Source: Excoecaria cochinchinensis
Taxonomy: Eukaryota; Streptophyta; Magnoliopsida; Malpighiales; Euphorbiaceae
Reading direction: 5' to 3'
Assembly: GCA_947683425.1 (NCBI GenBank)
Contig: CANTUQ010000031.1
Location: 9,422,501-9,486,500, forward strand
DNA length: 64,000 bases
Numbering within the stretch: the stretch's first letter is position 1; each line of letters opens with the position of its first letter. Both the position numbers and the translations under genes were made by a program. The notes beneath the pieces are model-generated. The model searched no databases. It saw only the letters and a program-made list of their open reading frames with translations, and was not told where the DNA came from. Shown here one piece after another: positions 22,778 through 34,439 of this stretch.

Positions 22778-25700
22778 TGTAACACCCCAAATCGGGCCTA
22801 GTCGGAATCGGAAAGCTAAGTCAGTTAAGTGAAGGGTATTTCGGTAATTTGTGCTTGAGAAAGTTTGGTTAATTAGGACTAAAGTGCAAAGAAAATAATT
22901 AATTAATAAGATGTTAAGTGAGAAATCATCTAGTGGATCATGTGTATGGTATGTAGGAAGTGATTGGATAAGATTGTGACACTTGGGTTTGTAGGATGAT
23001 GACAAGTGGTTTATAAAGAATTGTTAGAGTGTGCTTGAAGTGCATAGAAGTAGGATGTAAGTGGGTTAAGAAATGATATGGTGTGAGTGGTGTTTGGTGT
23101 ATTGAAGATATTTATTCAAGAATTATTTGTGTGTGTTTATTGTATGGTGCATGTAGGAGTAAGTCAAAGTGGGATTGAAGATTATGACATGTGGACCTAT
23201 AGGAAGTAGACAAGTAACATTGGGTAGGTGTACATTTAATGTGAAAGAAAGATTAAGTGTTAGGGAAAAAGAGTTCCCGTTTTTGCTCTCTCATTCTCCC
23301 TATTCTCCATTTCTTTTCCGTTTCTTCCCTTTCTTTGTTTAATCTTTTGGTTTTGAATAAATTGGAAGTGATTTAGTGGAGCTTGGGAAGTAAGATTGTT
23401 AAGGTAAGTTGGGGTTTTAGGGTTCCTACGGTTGGGTTCTCCTTTCTCTCTTTTTATTTCTTTTGATTTTGTGTGAGTTAGGGTTTTGAATTAAAAGTAA
23501 TTTCTGGATTTTTGGTTTGTGTAAGTTGGTGGTAACAAGAGGAAGCTCAAGGGCAAGGAAAAGATTGTAGATAAAAGCTAGAGAGTGACTTTGGATCTTT
23601 GATTTCCAGGTTTGGGAAATTTTATTTTATATATATGAATTTTTGTTTATATATTCATGTATGATATAAGTTTCTTGATTGTGCGGTTGATGATAGATGA
23701 TGATGGTAGTGAGTGTTGGTAAATTGCTCAATTGTGCATGTGAGTAGGTTTTTGGGTGAAACTGGGTTGGAATGCATTTGACCTCTCTTCAGTAATTAGG
23801 CTTTATTGTGAGTTTTAGAACTCCAAATCATGCGATTCTTGAACCATTAGAACCATGAATTCCATTACTTTAAACGTCTTAGAAATAGCCTCGGGCCAAT
23901 TCTTGCTTTAAGACCCTGAATTTTGGATAACACCGTAGGGTTTCTTTTTGTATTGGGTTGTTTGACCAGTATAGGTTGTGGAGTTCATATCTCGAGTTAT
24001 AGAGGTCCAATTGACCTGAAACTTGTTCCATTTGAAATTTAAGACGTAGGTAAACATTTGTTAAGAAGAACACTTTTCCTAAAAATGAGTTTTAGAGGTC
24101 GGTTTTCACGATGATAGTTAGTAGTAAAAAGCAGTCTGTTAAGGTTGCTGAGGCGAGCCTCTGTCGCGAGCGCGACAAGGGTCGCGACCTCGCGACAGAA
24201 AAGTATGTTTTGAGACTTTTCTTCTCTATTTTTGAGTCTAGGATTGACAGGGATCGCGAGCGCGACAGATGTGTTGTGTTGAATGAGTTTTCTTTGGTGA
24301 TTCCAATGTTTGAATTCCGAAGTTGTGATGCCTTTAGATTTATTCTTTGACTATTTTATGAAGTATGTTAATATAATTGAATGTATTATGTATATTTATA
24401 CTTATGATCTTTTCTAAGATTATCATGTTATGTTCAAAGTGTAAATTGCATGATGCATGTTTGACTTTATGAACTTATTCATATGTCTCAACTATTGCTG
24501 ATTATGTACAATGATATAAAGTATGTGATTTGAAATATGATTTGTATTATGCATGACCTGCGAGAGTCAGTCTAGTGGATAGTTAGGCATGCCTAATAGA
24601 GTCTACGTATTTGTAGCTGCAACGCCCTTTGAACGATTTGGACCCTGATCAGGTCCCCGAATGGTTCCTCGCGAACCCCTATTATGTGTATGTGTATTGA
24701 TCTTGTTTAAGGTCCTGTTCAATGAAATGTTGCCTTTCGACTTGTACCTGTATGGTACATTATATTATATGTTCCCTCTGAGGTTTACCCGGTCAGAGAT
24801 CGGGCTATATGTTCCCTCATGAGGTCTCCCCCTCAGTACTCGTTATCCACTATTGTGAGTGAGCAGGTGTATGATTTGTTATGTTGTGTATATAAGCATG
24901 TGGTTCTGATCAGTTATGATTATAGATATGTGAATTGATAAGTGCAGATTTATTGGCTCTCTGAAACACCGTGATTGGAATGCAATATCATATAGTTGTT
25001 TATGTCAAAGATTAATGTTGCGCAACGGAAGTGTGATGGTATTGTGATTATGTAACTATGTATGATGTACTTTCAAAAGCTTGATTCTCCAACGTGTTCG
25101 GTAAATGTATGCAAATGAGGACCTGTACTGGTATAACGATACAAGTATTGGCATATAGGTGTATTAATACTGACCTGTAATGTATAGGTAGGCGCTTGCA
25201 TGTGAAGTTATATGTAGTTATGCATGAATATACTTACATTTTGTATGATGATGTTGACTTGGTTTGTGTAGCACATAAGGATATGAATATGACAAGAAAC
25301 AATTGAATGCACAGCTATTATATGTAAGCATATATATATTTCTCGGTAAGAACTATGTGTGTATGAGATTTGCATGTGTTATGCCTCGACGACCATTGTG
25401 AATGGCCGTCCATATTATTATGTTTGTTTTCCCCACTAAGCGTTATCGCTTAGCACGGGCTCTTTTCCCCGTGCAGGTGGCAGGTTTTCTTTTGTTCGAG
25501 TCGCGCATCTGCAGAGTCGGCCACATAGAAGCTAGAAGTTTTGTATCTTGTTCAGCTTTTGTAATTTAGAATTTTTGTATATCTGTGTTATATGTATAAG
25601 TAATAATATGTAAAGAGAACGATGTAATATTTCAGACTCCTATTGTATGATTGTAAAATTGTAGATGTGTATGTTTTCGTTTAAAATATGCGCGTTTATG

Positions 25701-25852
25701 AATATGTATGTTCAGATTTTTGCTCCTTAAAAGTTTTAATTCTTTCATAATTATATACGCTTTGTATCGTTTCTGTTCGGTAACACACCTACTCGTACGA
25801 CTTCCTACTCCCTTGCGGATGGGTTCGCCTACGTATGAGTTGGGGTGTTACA
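22778..25852 (+). repeat. 3' LTR of C1 (3075 bp)
   Basis: Matches 17464-21330 closely, but lacks about 790 bases corresponding to roughly 18930-19730. The right junction falls in a TCGCGAGCGCGACAG palindrome at about 24254. It ends GGGGTGTTACA, followed by the ATAAT duplication. Confidence 0.9.
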
Positions 25853-25857
25853 ATAAT

Positions 25858-26191
25858 AATATGTGTTCCCTCATGTTGTGTGTGTACATATCCTTTCGTC
25901 TGCATATTATTTTTCACGTGTACATATCATCCTGCGTATAATTTCTTCCATGCATCCCATCATATTATGGTAATCTATTGACCTCACACTCATCAAGGAC
26001 CATCTGCATAGCACGATCATGCATCACATGACATTCATGCATCATTCTAACTCCTTAATTTTTCAGCCGCTATAGACCATTTATCCAAGTGGTTTTGGGG
26101 TTCAGATAGTCACCGTTAGAGGGCCTTTTATCTGGGGTTATGATCAGGATCAGAATCAAGGGTGGTTAATAGGAATTCAAAATTTTAAAGA
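25858..26191 (+). other. T2 leader, right part
   Basis: Continuation of the T2 leader after C1. It includes the acceptor-like TTTTTCAG ending 26066 and about 125 bases of presumed exon before the gag start codon at 26192. Confidence 0.65.
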
Positions 26192-26887
26192 ATGGCTGAT
26201 TCTTCGCGACAGATTGAAGAGACTCGTGCCTTAATTGCCCAAGAGATAGATGGAAGGCTTGAAGAGCTCGAAAAGAGGTTGTTGGCCACGATTAAGGAAC
26301 GGATAGATGCCATGGCGCTAGTTCTTCAGGCTCAACTTATGGCAATTACCCTTAACCAAGTTGGGCTGGCCACTGTCGAGAAGGCCTAAACAGCGATGAC
26401 CGCGGCGTCTCCTTTTACTTCCAAGCTCAGAGACAAGGTTACACTTGTTTCACCAGTCGAGCAAAGAGGAGATACGGGGTCTAATCTAGAATGGTACATT
26501 GTGCTGCAAGAGGGTGGAGATATAATGAGGATGCATGCCCTGAAAAATGAAAGCTCGGGTATCCGCAACAATAGTAAGGGCAATGTTAAGAGGACGGGAG
26601 TGCCAACCACGAAAGTGAATCAAAGGCACTATTCTGATTTGGGCAGATCTTTGTCATGGATTTTTAAGAAGCTGATGAAGGAGGGGATATTACAACCGTT
26701 GCCTCCTAGGCCCGCCAGAAGCCAGGGACATCCCAATCACAGGGCGGATCAGTATTGCACCTTCCACCAACACACCGGGCATCTGACGGACTATTGCCGG
26801 ACTTTAAGGGATCGGGTACAAGACCTCATTGATAGCAAGCAGATCTCTAAACAAGAAGAGCGAAAGAAGGAGAGGAAGACAAATTGA
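26192..26887 (+). pseudogene. Internally deleted gag of T2
   Basis: The N-terminal part (MADSSRQIEETRALIAQEI) matches T0 and T3 gag. One stop at 26387-26389 is read past in the same frame. The central gag domain is missing. The C-terminal part keeps the Tat motif LGRSLSWIFKKLMKEG and an intact CX2HX4HX4C knuckle (CTFHQHTGHLTDYC). No protease follows, so this element would have depended on another for mobility. Confidence 0.7.
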
Positions 26888-27029
26888 GTACCTAAGTGGG
26901 GAAGAACGACGGTCTCCGCAGATGGTGATGAACCATTGGCCAAAATAGCTGTGCTGGTGGAAACCGAAAGAAGATAGCCATTTAGATGCTCCTTTTTTTC
27001 TGGAACTATTTAAAGATGACATTTTTAGT

Positions 27030-27437
27030 TTTCTATTAAATGAAATGAATTATTTCTCTTATCTATGTGATATTTTCTTGTGATTTCACTATGCATAATC
27101 ATGACACATTCATATTTAATAATGATTCAAATGATGCTATTTCATTTAATCTCGGAGCTTTAGAAACCCAAATAAAATCTTGATAGCATCTGATGTGATT
27201 CCTGAAGAGAGATTAAATGAGAGAAAATAAAGAAAAAATATGAAAGAGTCTTTGCCTGGGCCTATTAAGACATGCCGGGAGATGATCATGAAGTTGCCAA
27301 ACAAGCAATGCCAATAGATTCCAATCGTGGGTCAGTCAAGCAGAGACTCGAAAGACTTAAGCTATAATGGGCAGAAAAGGTTAAAAGAAGAAATCCACAA
27401 GCAAAAGCAAGGCTAATTTTTTTTTTATCGGAGACAC
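27030..27437 (+). pseudogene. Pre-RT stub of T2 pol, cut by T3
   Basis: Shifted pieces match the T3 stretch before RT: a serine/leucine-rich start near 27045, the FNL...ENP-like stretch near 27145-27180, an IASDV/ITPEE-like stretch near 27185-27205, and a VFAW-like stretch near 27250. Match ends at 27437, where the T3 LTR begins. Several indels make it non-coding. Confidence 0.6.
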
Positions 27438-27630
27438 TATAGGCACCGTGTCCCGGAGCGGTCCGGATCAGAGATTGCCCTATGATGAAATCAGTATACG
27501 AACCTTTACAAACAATTTGGATTGGGAGATTTTAGTCCCATACTCCACGAGAAATGAGTCTTTTCACCTTTTGTAGGCAGAGGGGGGAAGAACGGGAGTT
27601 TTGTTTAAGTCAAAAAGTATATTTTCTTCG

Positions 27631-27868
27631 ACAGACGGCCAGCCCGTCTGTGAGAGGCTAGCCTGTCGCTTAGGGTCACAGACGGCCTGTGGTTTTTTCG
27701 ACGCCCGTTAGACGGACCCGCTTTTTTTCAGAGCGCGCCAGCTGATTTTTCGGAACACGTAACCTTTTCGACGCCCGTCGGTGGAAATGGCAGGGCCGTC
27801 GGATGAATCCTTGTGTCAGAAGGATTATTCCGACGCCCGTCTCAACATCCGACGCCCGTCGGTCGTGT
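27631..27868 (+). repeat. Palindrome island upstream of TATA, T3 LTR
   Basis: Repeats of GACGGCCAGCCCGTC and CGACGCCCGTCGG, that is, GAC or CGAC arms around a GCCC core. The last copy ends about seven bases before the TATA box. The same words occur in the LTRs at 51204 and 54916 and upstream of the antisense gene at 59541. Confidence 0.8.
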
Positions 27869-27874
27869 CTGGCC

Positions 27875-27881
27875 TATAAAA
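27875..27881 (+). promoter_or_regulatory. TATA box of T3 LTR
   Basis: TATAAAA in GGCCTATAAAAGC, directly after the palindrome island. The homologous box at 55349 is in AGCTTATAAAAGC. Confidence 0.7.
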
Positions 27882-28340
27882 GCTTTGAATTTCTTTCTAA
27901 AAAGGGTTCCAAAAATTTTCAAGAGGGGAAACTCTGCCGAATTTCAAGCGTATTTTCTCTCTCTTCCAGCAAACACACATAAAGAAATTTCTTTTAATTT
28001 GAGGATCAAACCGTTAAAAAGGAACTAAAACTAATTAGTTTTCTTTGGGTTTTTGATTCCAAAGCCAATCTTTTGAAGGGTTAAAAAGGAAACAATCTAT
28101 TTTCCTCTCTTTGATCCTTCATTTTGTTTCTCGTGGAATGTGTGGGACTCTAATCAACACCAAGAATATCACTAAAGCATTATCTGAGGGTAAATATTCC
28201 GGACTTATTCTCCGTGTTATTTCATCTTTATTCTTTTGGCTTTTTGCTCTTATTTTCCCTTATTTTGATTCTTTTCATCTCATTTGTGATAAAAACCCAT
28301 TTTATTTTGAAAAAGAGATTTTCACTGTTTATTTTTGGAG

Positions 28341-28482
28341 GCAGTGGTGACCGACGGGTCATCTACTTCACCGACGCCCGTCGGTCACCTCACCTATAGA
28401 CGCCCTCTCTCTTGAGTGAGCGACGGAGTATGTTGGTCACCTATCGACGCCCGTCGGTCACTCGACAGTGGCCGTCGCTGGG
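28341..28482 (+). repeat. Palindrome island downstream of TATA, T3 LTR
   Basis: Contains a perfect 13-bp inverted repeat, GGTGACCGACGGG (28346-28358) with CCCGTCGGTCACC (28377-28389), and further GACGCCCGTCGGTCAC copies. Same core as the upstream island of this LTR. Confidence 0.8.
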
Positions 28483-29469
28483 TCCTGTCTCCACTTTTCC
28501 AAATCTTTTCTATTTCCTTCAAGTCTTTGTAACTTCATTTATGTTGAGCTTTCACATATTAACATCTTTTAACCTTCTGTGAGCATATATTGATTTTCTT
28601 GGACTATCCTGAGCTCGAGGGGCGATCTACCATGCTCGGAGGATTCCGTCCTGTTTAATTTTCTAACCCTCTTGGTTATTCCCTTTATTTGCTTATTCAT
28701 TATTTATTCTATGCACATGTATATTCCCTTTTTGTATCCCGTTAAATATAAAAATTGATTAATGTTTTATATTCAATAAAAAGAGGTTTTCATAAAAGCA
28801 AGGACCCAATGTCCTATTTTTATCCAATAAAAATCCTCAGAATAAAAATAGCCATTTTTTATAATGATGCATGCGAGGACCAAAGTCCTCAAAATAAGCA
28901 ATGCCCCGATTTTGGTATGTATCACATATTTATAAAAGGGAGTTGTATTCCGCTCCTTGTATTATTGTAATTTCTTGCTTTCATTACTTGCTCATTTACG
29001 GCTTTCCAAATGTGAATAAATGTGCCTTTAATCAATTACATCGTGTGGAGAGAGAGCGAGTTAATGGTAATTAAAATTTGATCATAAAATAATCGAGGTA
29101 GAAATAAATGAGAAGTCCCGAACCCAGCTCTGATCTTTGGGCACAAAGAGGCGAGAGGTTTACCCTCCAAGACACCTCTTGTGTCATGAGATTTTGGCGT
29201 TAATCCTAGGCTCCTTAGGGCGAGAGGTTCACCCTCCAAGACCCCTTTGGTTGGCCCAAAATGGATACTAAGCGCAGTCTTAGGCTCTCCGAGGCGAGAG
29301 AAACTTTCCCAATGTTTTATTGGGTGGCGACTCCATGAAACCTCCTTGTTGCCCAACATAGACGCACTTGCGATTTATTGCAAGCTGTTAGCGGACCCTC
29401 AATTGCCCGATCGCCCTCAAGCGGGAGGTCATAGGGGCGACCGATTGGACATCCCGGCGCGCGTCACAG

Positions 29470-29486
29470 TGGCGACTCCGCTGGGG
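29470..29486 (+). promoter_or_regulatory. Primer binding site of T3, tRNA-Arg
   Basis: TGGCGACTCCGCTGGGG fits the complement of the plant tRNA-Arg(ACG) 3' end at every base, one base after the LTR. Confidence 0.9.
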
Positions 29487-30382
29487 ACTTATGGTTTGAG
29501 GCTTCAATTTGAAAATACCTCGTTTAACATTTATGATTAAAGTTTAATTCATAAGTTCGCTTTCTCTCATTTGCATTCGCATCCCATTAGAGCCTTAGAA
29601 TATGCTAGTTTGGTCCCTCTATTAGCCCCGGTGCGTTCCTGAAGCATGACCCTATTTTCACTCAATTTAGGGAAGTGTTAAGGATAATCACCAGCCCAAG
29701 CCTCGTACCTCAATGGTATATCAAAATGATAACCCGATCGGTCGTTATGCTCGTGATGAGCTAGACCTATTGGTAGGGATCATGCTTGGGTAGCCCTAAA
29801 GTAACATCTCCCTCGTCCAAAGCTCATGTAGTGACCGTAGCTACTTTCCACAGGTGATATGAACCGTAATCCTTCGCTTGCTGTATGGATCCTCATGTAT
29901 TGGGTGAGTCCAGATGTCTTACTTGGTAACCTAGCCAAAGGCTTTCATGCCCTAGTAGGGCCATGTCGAAATTTTTGGAATGTCCCAATACATGTTGATC
30001 ATTATCCATTCGCTTGTACATTAGCTTAGGAGTGTCATGCTGCCAGTTTTTTGCCGTACAACATGCGTGTCCATTGGGTCCCCTGCTGACCCTTGGGCTA
30101 ATCCCACCTAGGAAAGAGACCGTGCGACCACGTGTGTGGGAGAAATAAGGGTGGAAGGACCTACTTGCTTGCTTGTGTTTTGTGGGTGTTGCATATCATG
30201 ACCACGCATTACGTCTGCATTCCATGCATCATATCTAATGCCTTGCCCCTACAGCCATCATAGATCTGCCCAGGTGGACTAAATCGCCTACCGGACGATT
30301 GATTCGAGTCCCTACATCTGAGCTGCCGGGTAGAGAGGGCCTTTCAGAGATCTTACCGAAAGTCAACTGTACCGTGTCTGAG
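29487..30382 (+). other. Non-coding leader of T3
   Basis: Conserved with the other Tat leaders over most of its length; no open frame of interest. It ends with an acceptor-like site at 30254 and a short presumed exon before gag. Confidence 0.75.
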
Positions 30383-30833
30383 ATGGCAAACTCACCTAGG
30401 GGAGATGACACCACCAGGGCCATGATTACAGAAGAAGTGGGCTGACGGTTTGAGGAATTTGAGGGCAAAATGATGACTATGCTAACTTCTTTGACGCAAC
30501 AGAATGCTCTGCAGAATCCACCTCCTCCTCCTCCCGTGAGGCAGCATGAGCGAGAAGAAAAAAGACCTAAGAGGCAAGAAGAGCCTGTTTCGGCCGCCGC
30601 CAATAGAGCTGAGGTCAGTAGCTTCGGGAGGACAGAGAAGAAGACCAGTGCTGAGGGTAGATGATGACCGGGATGATGAAGACGATAAGATGAGTTCTGT
30701 ATCTGAGAGAGGGAAGGCACCTCAAACTGACGAGTTTATTCTGAAGAAGATGGAAGAGAGGTTTAAAGCCATGGCCCGCATGCTGAGTAGCGGTCAGGGA
30801 ATGAACCCGGAGAATAAGGAACTGGAGGGGGAA
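30383..30833 (+). pseudogene. gag N-terminus of T3
   Basis: Starts MANSPRGDDTTRAMITEEVG. A stop (TGA, likely from CGA) follows residue 20, and a frameshift occurs at about 30600-30660. A proline run and a basic stretch (EKRPKRQEE) precede an acidic stretch. At 30833 the frame is cut by a solo LTR. After its removal the frame runs straight into 34914 with no codon lost (ELEGE then DPIPYNF), which confirms the TSD GGGAA. Confidence 0.75.
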
Positions 30834-31300
30834 TGTCACACCCCAAAATGGCCCTGGTCGGAATGTGCATGCTAAGTCGGGATCGGAAGGGTATTTCGGT
30901 AATTGTGTTTGAGAATTTGGAATGTTAAGGACCTAATTGATAAGATAATTAAGTTTGTTAAGAAAAGTAATTGTGTAAGTGGGTAAAGTGTAATTTGTCT
31001 AAGGACTTAAGAGCATTAAGACAAGATATTTATTAAGGCAATGTTTGGGTATGACTCTAGTATTGTGCCTTGGTTTGAAATGCTAAGTGGAGTTTGGGGT
31101 CCAATAGGATGTTGCCATGTGGATTGTTAGGTAGGCATTGAAAGAAGAAAAGAGGAAAAGTAAGAGAGTGAGAGAGGAAAACACAGATTGCAACCCGATT
31201 TCCCCTCTCACGCCTGCTCCTCTTCTTCTCTTCTCCCTTCCTTGCTTTTTCCTTTCTTTCTCTTTGGCTTTGGCTTGGAGTTGTGTTTTGCTTTGAAGAG

Positions 31301-31486
31301 GTAAGTTGGATTTACATACTGTTCTTCTTCTTCTTCATCTTCTCCTGGTTTTGGTTGAGTTAGGGTTTGGCTAAGACTCTGTGGATTTTGTTTGTGCAAG
31401 TTTTGCATGATAAGAAGAAGGTTAAAGGCAAGGAAAAGAGAGAGGTGTGATCTTGAAGCTGATTTTGGATCGTTCGTTATTTCCAG
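31301..31486 (+). other. Predicted intron inside chromovirus solo LTR
   Basis: Donor GAAGAG|GTAAGTTGG is a near-perfect plant consensus. The acceptor TTATTTCCAG|GTTTGGG ends 31486. Length is 186. Position and flanking exon words match the C1 LTR intron. Confidence 0.55.
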
Positions 31487-31939
31487 GTTTGGGAGCATTT
31501 GAATGCATGCAATGTTTGAGCTTCTGTGTTCTTCCATTTCAGCATGTCTCTACCCTATTTTCTCACTAGGCTTATAAATGGGTTTACATGGTTTAATTTC
31601 TGGAAATTGATGTGTTTTGGGATGTGTCATGCATGATTTAAGTGAATAGATGTGTTAGTAATGCATGATAGGAATTGAATTGAAGTTACTGAGCTTTGGG
31701 TTTTAAACTTACTGTATCTTTTTAGGGTTTATGCTCTAGAATGGATTAAATGTGTTTAAGCATGGTTTTAATGATTTGATTATTGAATTAAGTTGCAATT
31801 GTCTTATTTATGCTGTTTGGGACATCGATTGAAAGGTAAGATGAGTTTGGTGTTGTTTTGAATGAGATTGAAAATGAATTTATCGAGTTCTTAAAGTTCT
31901 GGGTAACTGGGAATGGAAAAATCGCGTCTCTGTTCTGTG

Positions 31940-32375
31940 TGAGGCGAGTCACGTCGCGTGACTTAGAGTCACGGCGTGACTCGTGTGAAGGGCAGCGTGA
32001 CTCCCAGTTGCGAAGCGTGACTCTTCTCTCTGTGAGAGGAAAGTCACGTCTCATGACTTAGGGTCACGACGTGACCCTTGTGTTTGGCGAAGCGTGATTC
32101 CAGTCGCGAAGCGTGACTCCTCTCTCTGTGAGAGGGAAGTCACGTCTCGTGACTTAGAGTCACGGCGTGACTCTGGTAAGGGCTAGGCGTGACTCCTCTC
32201 TCTGTGAGAGGGAAGTCACGTCACGTGACATAGAGTCACGACGTGACCCTTGTGAGGCCAGGCGTGACATAGAGTCACGTCCCGTGACTCTCTAGCAGGT
32301 CACGAGACGTGACACTAGGTCACGCCGTGACCCTCCTGTGAGGTCAGTCACAAGTCGTGACATGACTTGTGACCG
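31940..32375 (+). repeat. Palindrome island of chromovirus solo LTR
   Basis: About a dozen inverted repeats of the type GTCACG-N(1-3)-CGTGAC. The outer pair varies together: AGTCACG...CGTGACT versus GGTCACG...CGTGACC. Units are joined by 'ctctctgtgagag'-type links that are themselves mirrored. The core is unlike that of C1, but the place after the LTR intron is the same. Confidence 0.8.
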
Positions 32376-34355
32376 ACTCCTCTTCAGCTCCTTTTTCCGA
32401 TTTCGCCCAGTTTTAAACCAAAATGGATTTCCTATTTCTTCTGTATGGGTCTTTACTTCTGTATAATTTATGTCAGACTGTTATAGGCTCCTGTATAGCT
32501 TTTCTGTTTTGATTTGTTCCCCGTGACCAGTTTATTGTAAAATGACTTTCAAATGCTTTTATAGCTCTTTCCTCTATCGAGTGCTATCTTATTTTGCTCA
32601 TCGGATTGGTTAGCCTATTTCAGTTATGATTAGCGATATGTTATGCATATCTTTGATTGAATTCTGCTCTGTGAGTAATCTGTCATGCTTAGAAATATAT
32701 AGTATCATTTCATGATTCAGATTATGCGTTTTTGGATTATTGGCATGATATGATTCCACGTGTATACCAGATATGCTTTAGTAACTTGAGTAGTGCTAAA
32801 ATGAAATTGATTGACCTATTGCATGCTTCAGAATATGACTTGAATGAGGTATGATTGATATTATGCTATGCTATATTTAGTTGAATATTATGATTAATGT
32901 CTGAATGCATTGTTATGCTTTAGCCTTAAACTCAATGTGTTATGTTAATTGTAATTTGGACTATGCATGATTTATGCTTAGTATCTGCACCTAATGTATG
33001 ATTAGGATTTTGTATTGATAATCATTGGCATGGTAGTGCTTCTTCACCTGATTCTTGGCATGCGTTAGAATATTGTTTAATGTTAAAGTGTATGGACTGT
33101 AACATGTTTTGCAATGCGAATGGTATGATATATGACTGACTTTATGAGCATATTTATATATCTATTGTATTCTGGTTTATGCATGATTTATATATATTTG
33201 TATATATATATTTATGCGTTGTGCGATTCGAAATGTGTAATGATTTATGCATGACCTGCAAGAGTCAGTCTAGTGGATAGTTAGGCATGCCTAATAGAGT
33301 CTTTCAGTAGCTGCAGCGCCCTTTGAACGTATTGGACCCTGATCAGGTCCCCCGTATGGTTCCTCGCGAACCCCCCCCCCTCAGTGCGGATCCTCGTGGT
33401 CCTTTTTAATGAATTTGGATCGGGTTAAGATCCCCCATCAGTAAAATGCTTCTCTGATAAATAAAATGGTTTTCGACTTGTACCCGTAAGGTACTAATCA
33501 GTTCAGTACACTCGTTATCCACTATTGTGAGTCAGCAGGTGCTTTACTGGTTTGTATTTCTTTGAAACAACTATATGAATGTGATATCCGTTTGATTATG
33601 ATAAAGATCTCAGGAATCAGTTTATGTGTATATGAATGTGATTATGGGCTTCAGAATGTATGTCTGTTTTAAATAAGCATGACTTTATATCTAAAATGAT
33701 TATCCGTGCTCGTCATGTGATTTGTTATAAGTTTCTGAATGCTTTGATTATGATGCGACTAGAGAATTTATGTATGTGACTTAAACATGTTTTGTTAATA
33801 TATTAGCTTGTGGCCCGAAGCAGCTGTGATGGTAAGTATGTGATGATTATTGTACTCTCTGCATGATGATGATATGAATGTAATACTAAGTGGTTATGCC
33901 TTCAGTCTCCGTTATCAGAATGTTTCTGCATGATGCTTAATATATTAGAGTTGCGCAGCGGTATTGTGATGCTCTAAACGTTATCTTCTGGATATATGAC
34001 TAGTGTTTGTGTTAACATGTTTAGGTATGTTAATTAACTGGTATGCTTATCATGATGGTTTGAGTGTCAGTTCATGCATGGGTACTTTGTTATGTCTATT
34101 GCATGTGTTTAGCTCTTGTGACTTCGCACGGTAAGATGTTGTTATTTGATACCCATGTAGGGTTATGCATGAGTTATAGTATGTAGTTCGTCATGATGAT
34201 ATTTGTATCGTATATTGTATTATGTCTGTATTGGTATATCCTGGACATGAGTTTATGGTCTGTTTGTGAGTTATCGATTGAATGCCTTTATTGTGCAGCC
34301 TGATTATTGATATGCCATGAATATCTGCATTTGTCATCTGAATGTGTTTTGCCTT

Positions 34356-34439
34356 GACGACCATTGTGAATGGCCGTCCATATTCTTGTGTGTTCTCCCC
34401 ACTAAGCGTTATCGCTTAGCACGGATTTCCTTTCCGTGC
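34356..34439 (+). promoter_or_regulatory. Conserved triple hairpin, solo LTR
   Basis: Same three stems as at 20866: the ACCATT/AATGG stem, CTAAGCG-ttat-CGCTTAG, and GCACGG...CCGTGC. The last loop differs in sequence while the stem is kept. Confidence 0.6.

Larger units (their letters stand above)
17464..25852 (+). mobile_element. Non-autonomous chromovirus-like element C1
   Basis: Long LTRs (17464-21330 and 22778-25852) start TGTAACACCCC and end GGGGTGTTACA, flanked by ATAAT at 17459-17463 and 25853-25857. The primer site is of the initiator tRNA-Met type. The 1.45-kb interior holds a short gag frame and no pol. LTR length, termini, primer and the 'cgaggacgaaattc' stretch before the polypurine tract fit the Tekay/Del group of chromoviruses. 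The LTRs are very similar except for one large deletion, so the insertion is young. Confidence 0.9.
14603..26066 (+). other. Predicted leader intron of T2 (split by C1)
   Basis: Donor GG|GTAAATAC at 14603 and acceptor TTTTTCAG ending 26066, with CTAAC at 26047-26051. Without the 8394 bases of C1 plus one TSD it would be about 3.07 kb. It includes the primer binding site. Inferred from conservation with T1 and T3. Confidence 0.4.
27438..29468 (+). repeat. 5' LTR of T3
   Basis: Starts TATAGGCACCGTGTCC; the related LTR at 54916 starts TGTAAGCACCGTGTCC, so the TG start has mutated. Ends GCGCGCGTCACA. It holds two islands of the same palindrome on either side of a TATA box, a donor-like site and the shared Tat LTR blocks. 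Confidence 0.88.
28190..30254 (+). other. Predicted leader intron of T3, spanning the primer site
   Basis: Donor CTGAGG|GTAAATATT at 28190. Acceptor CCCCTACAG ends 30254, with CTAAT at 30235-30239. Length is 2065 bases. The donor is conserved at 55668, 14603 and, reversed, at 52682, 2009 and 10717. The acceptor is conserved in four leaders. Excision removes the primer binding site and puts the cap exon 128 bases before the gag ATG. Confidence 0.5.
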
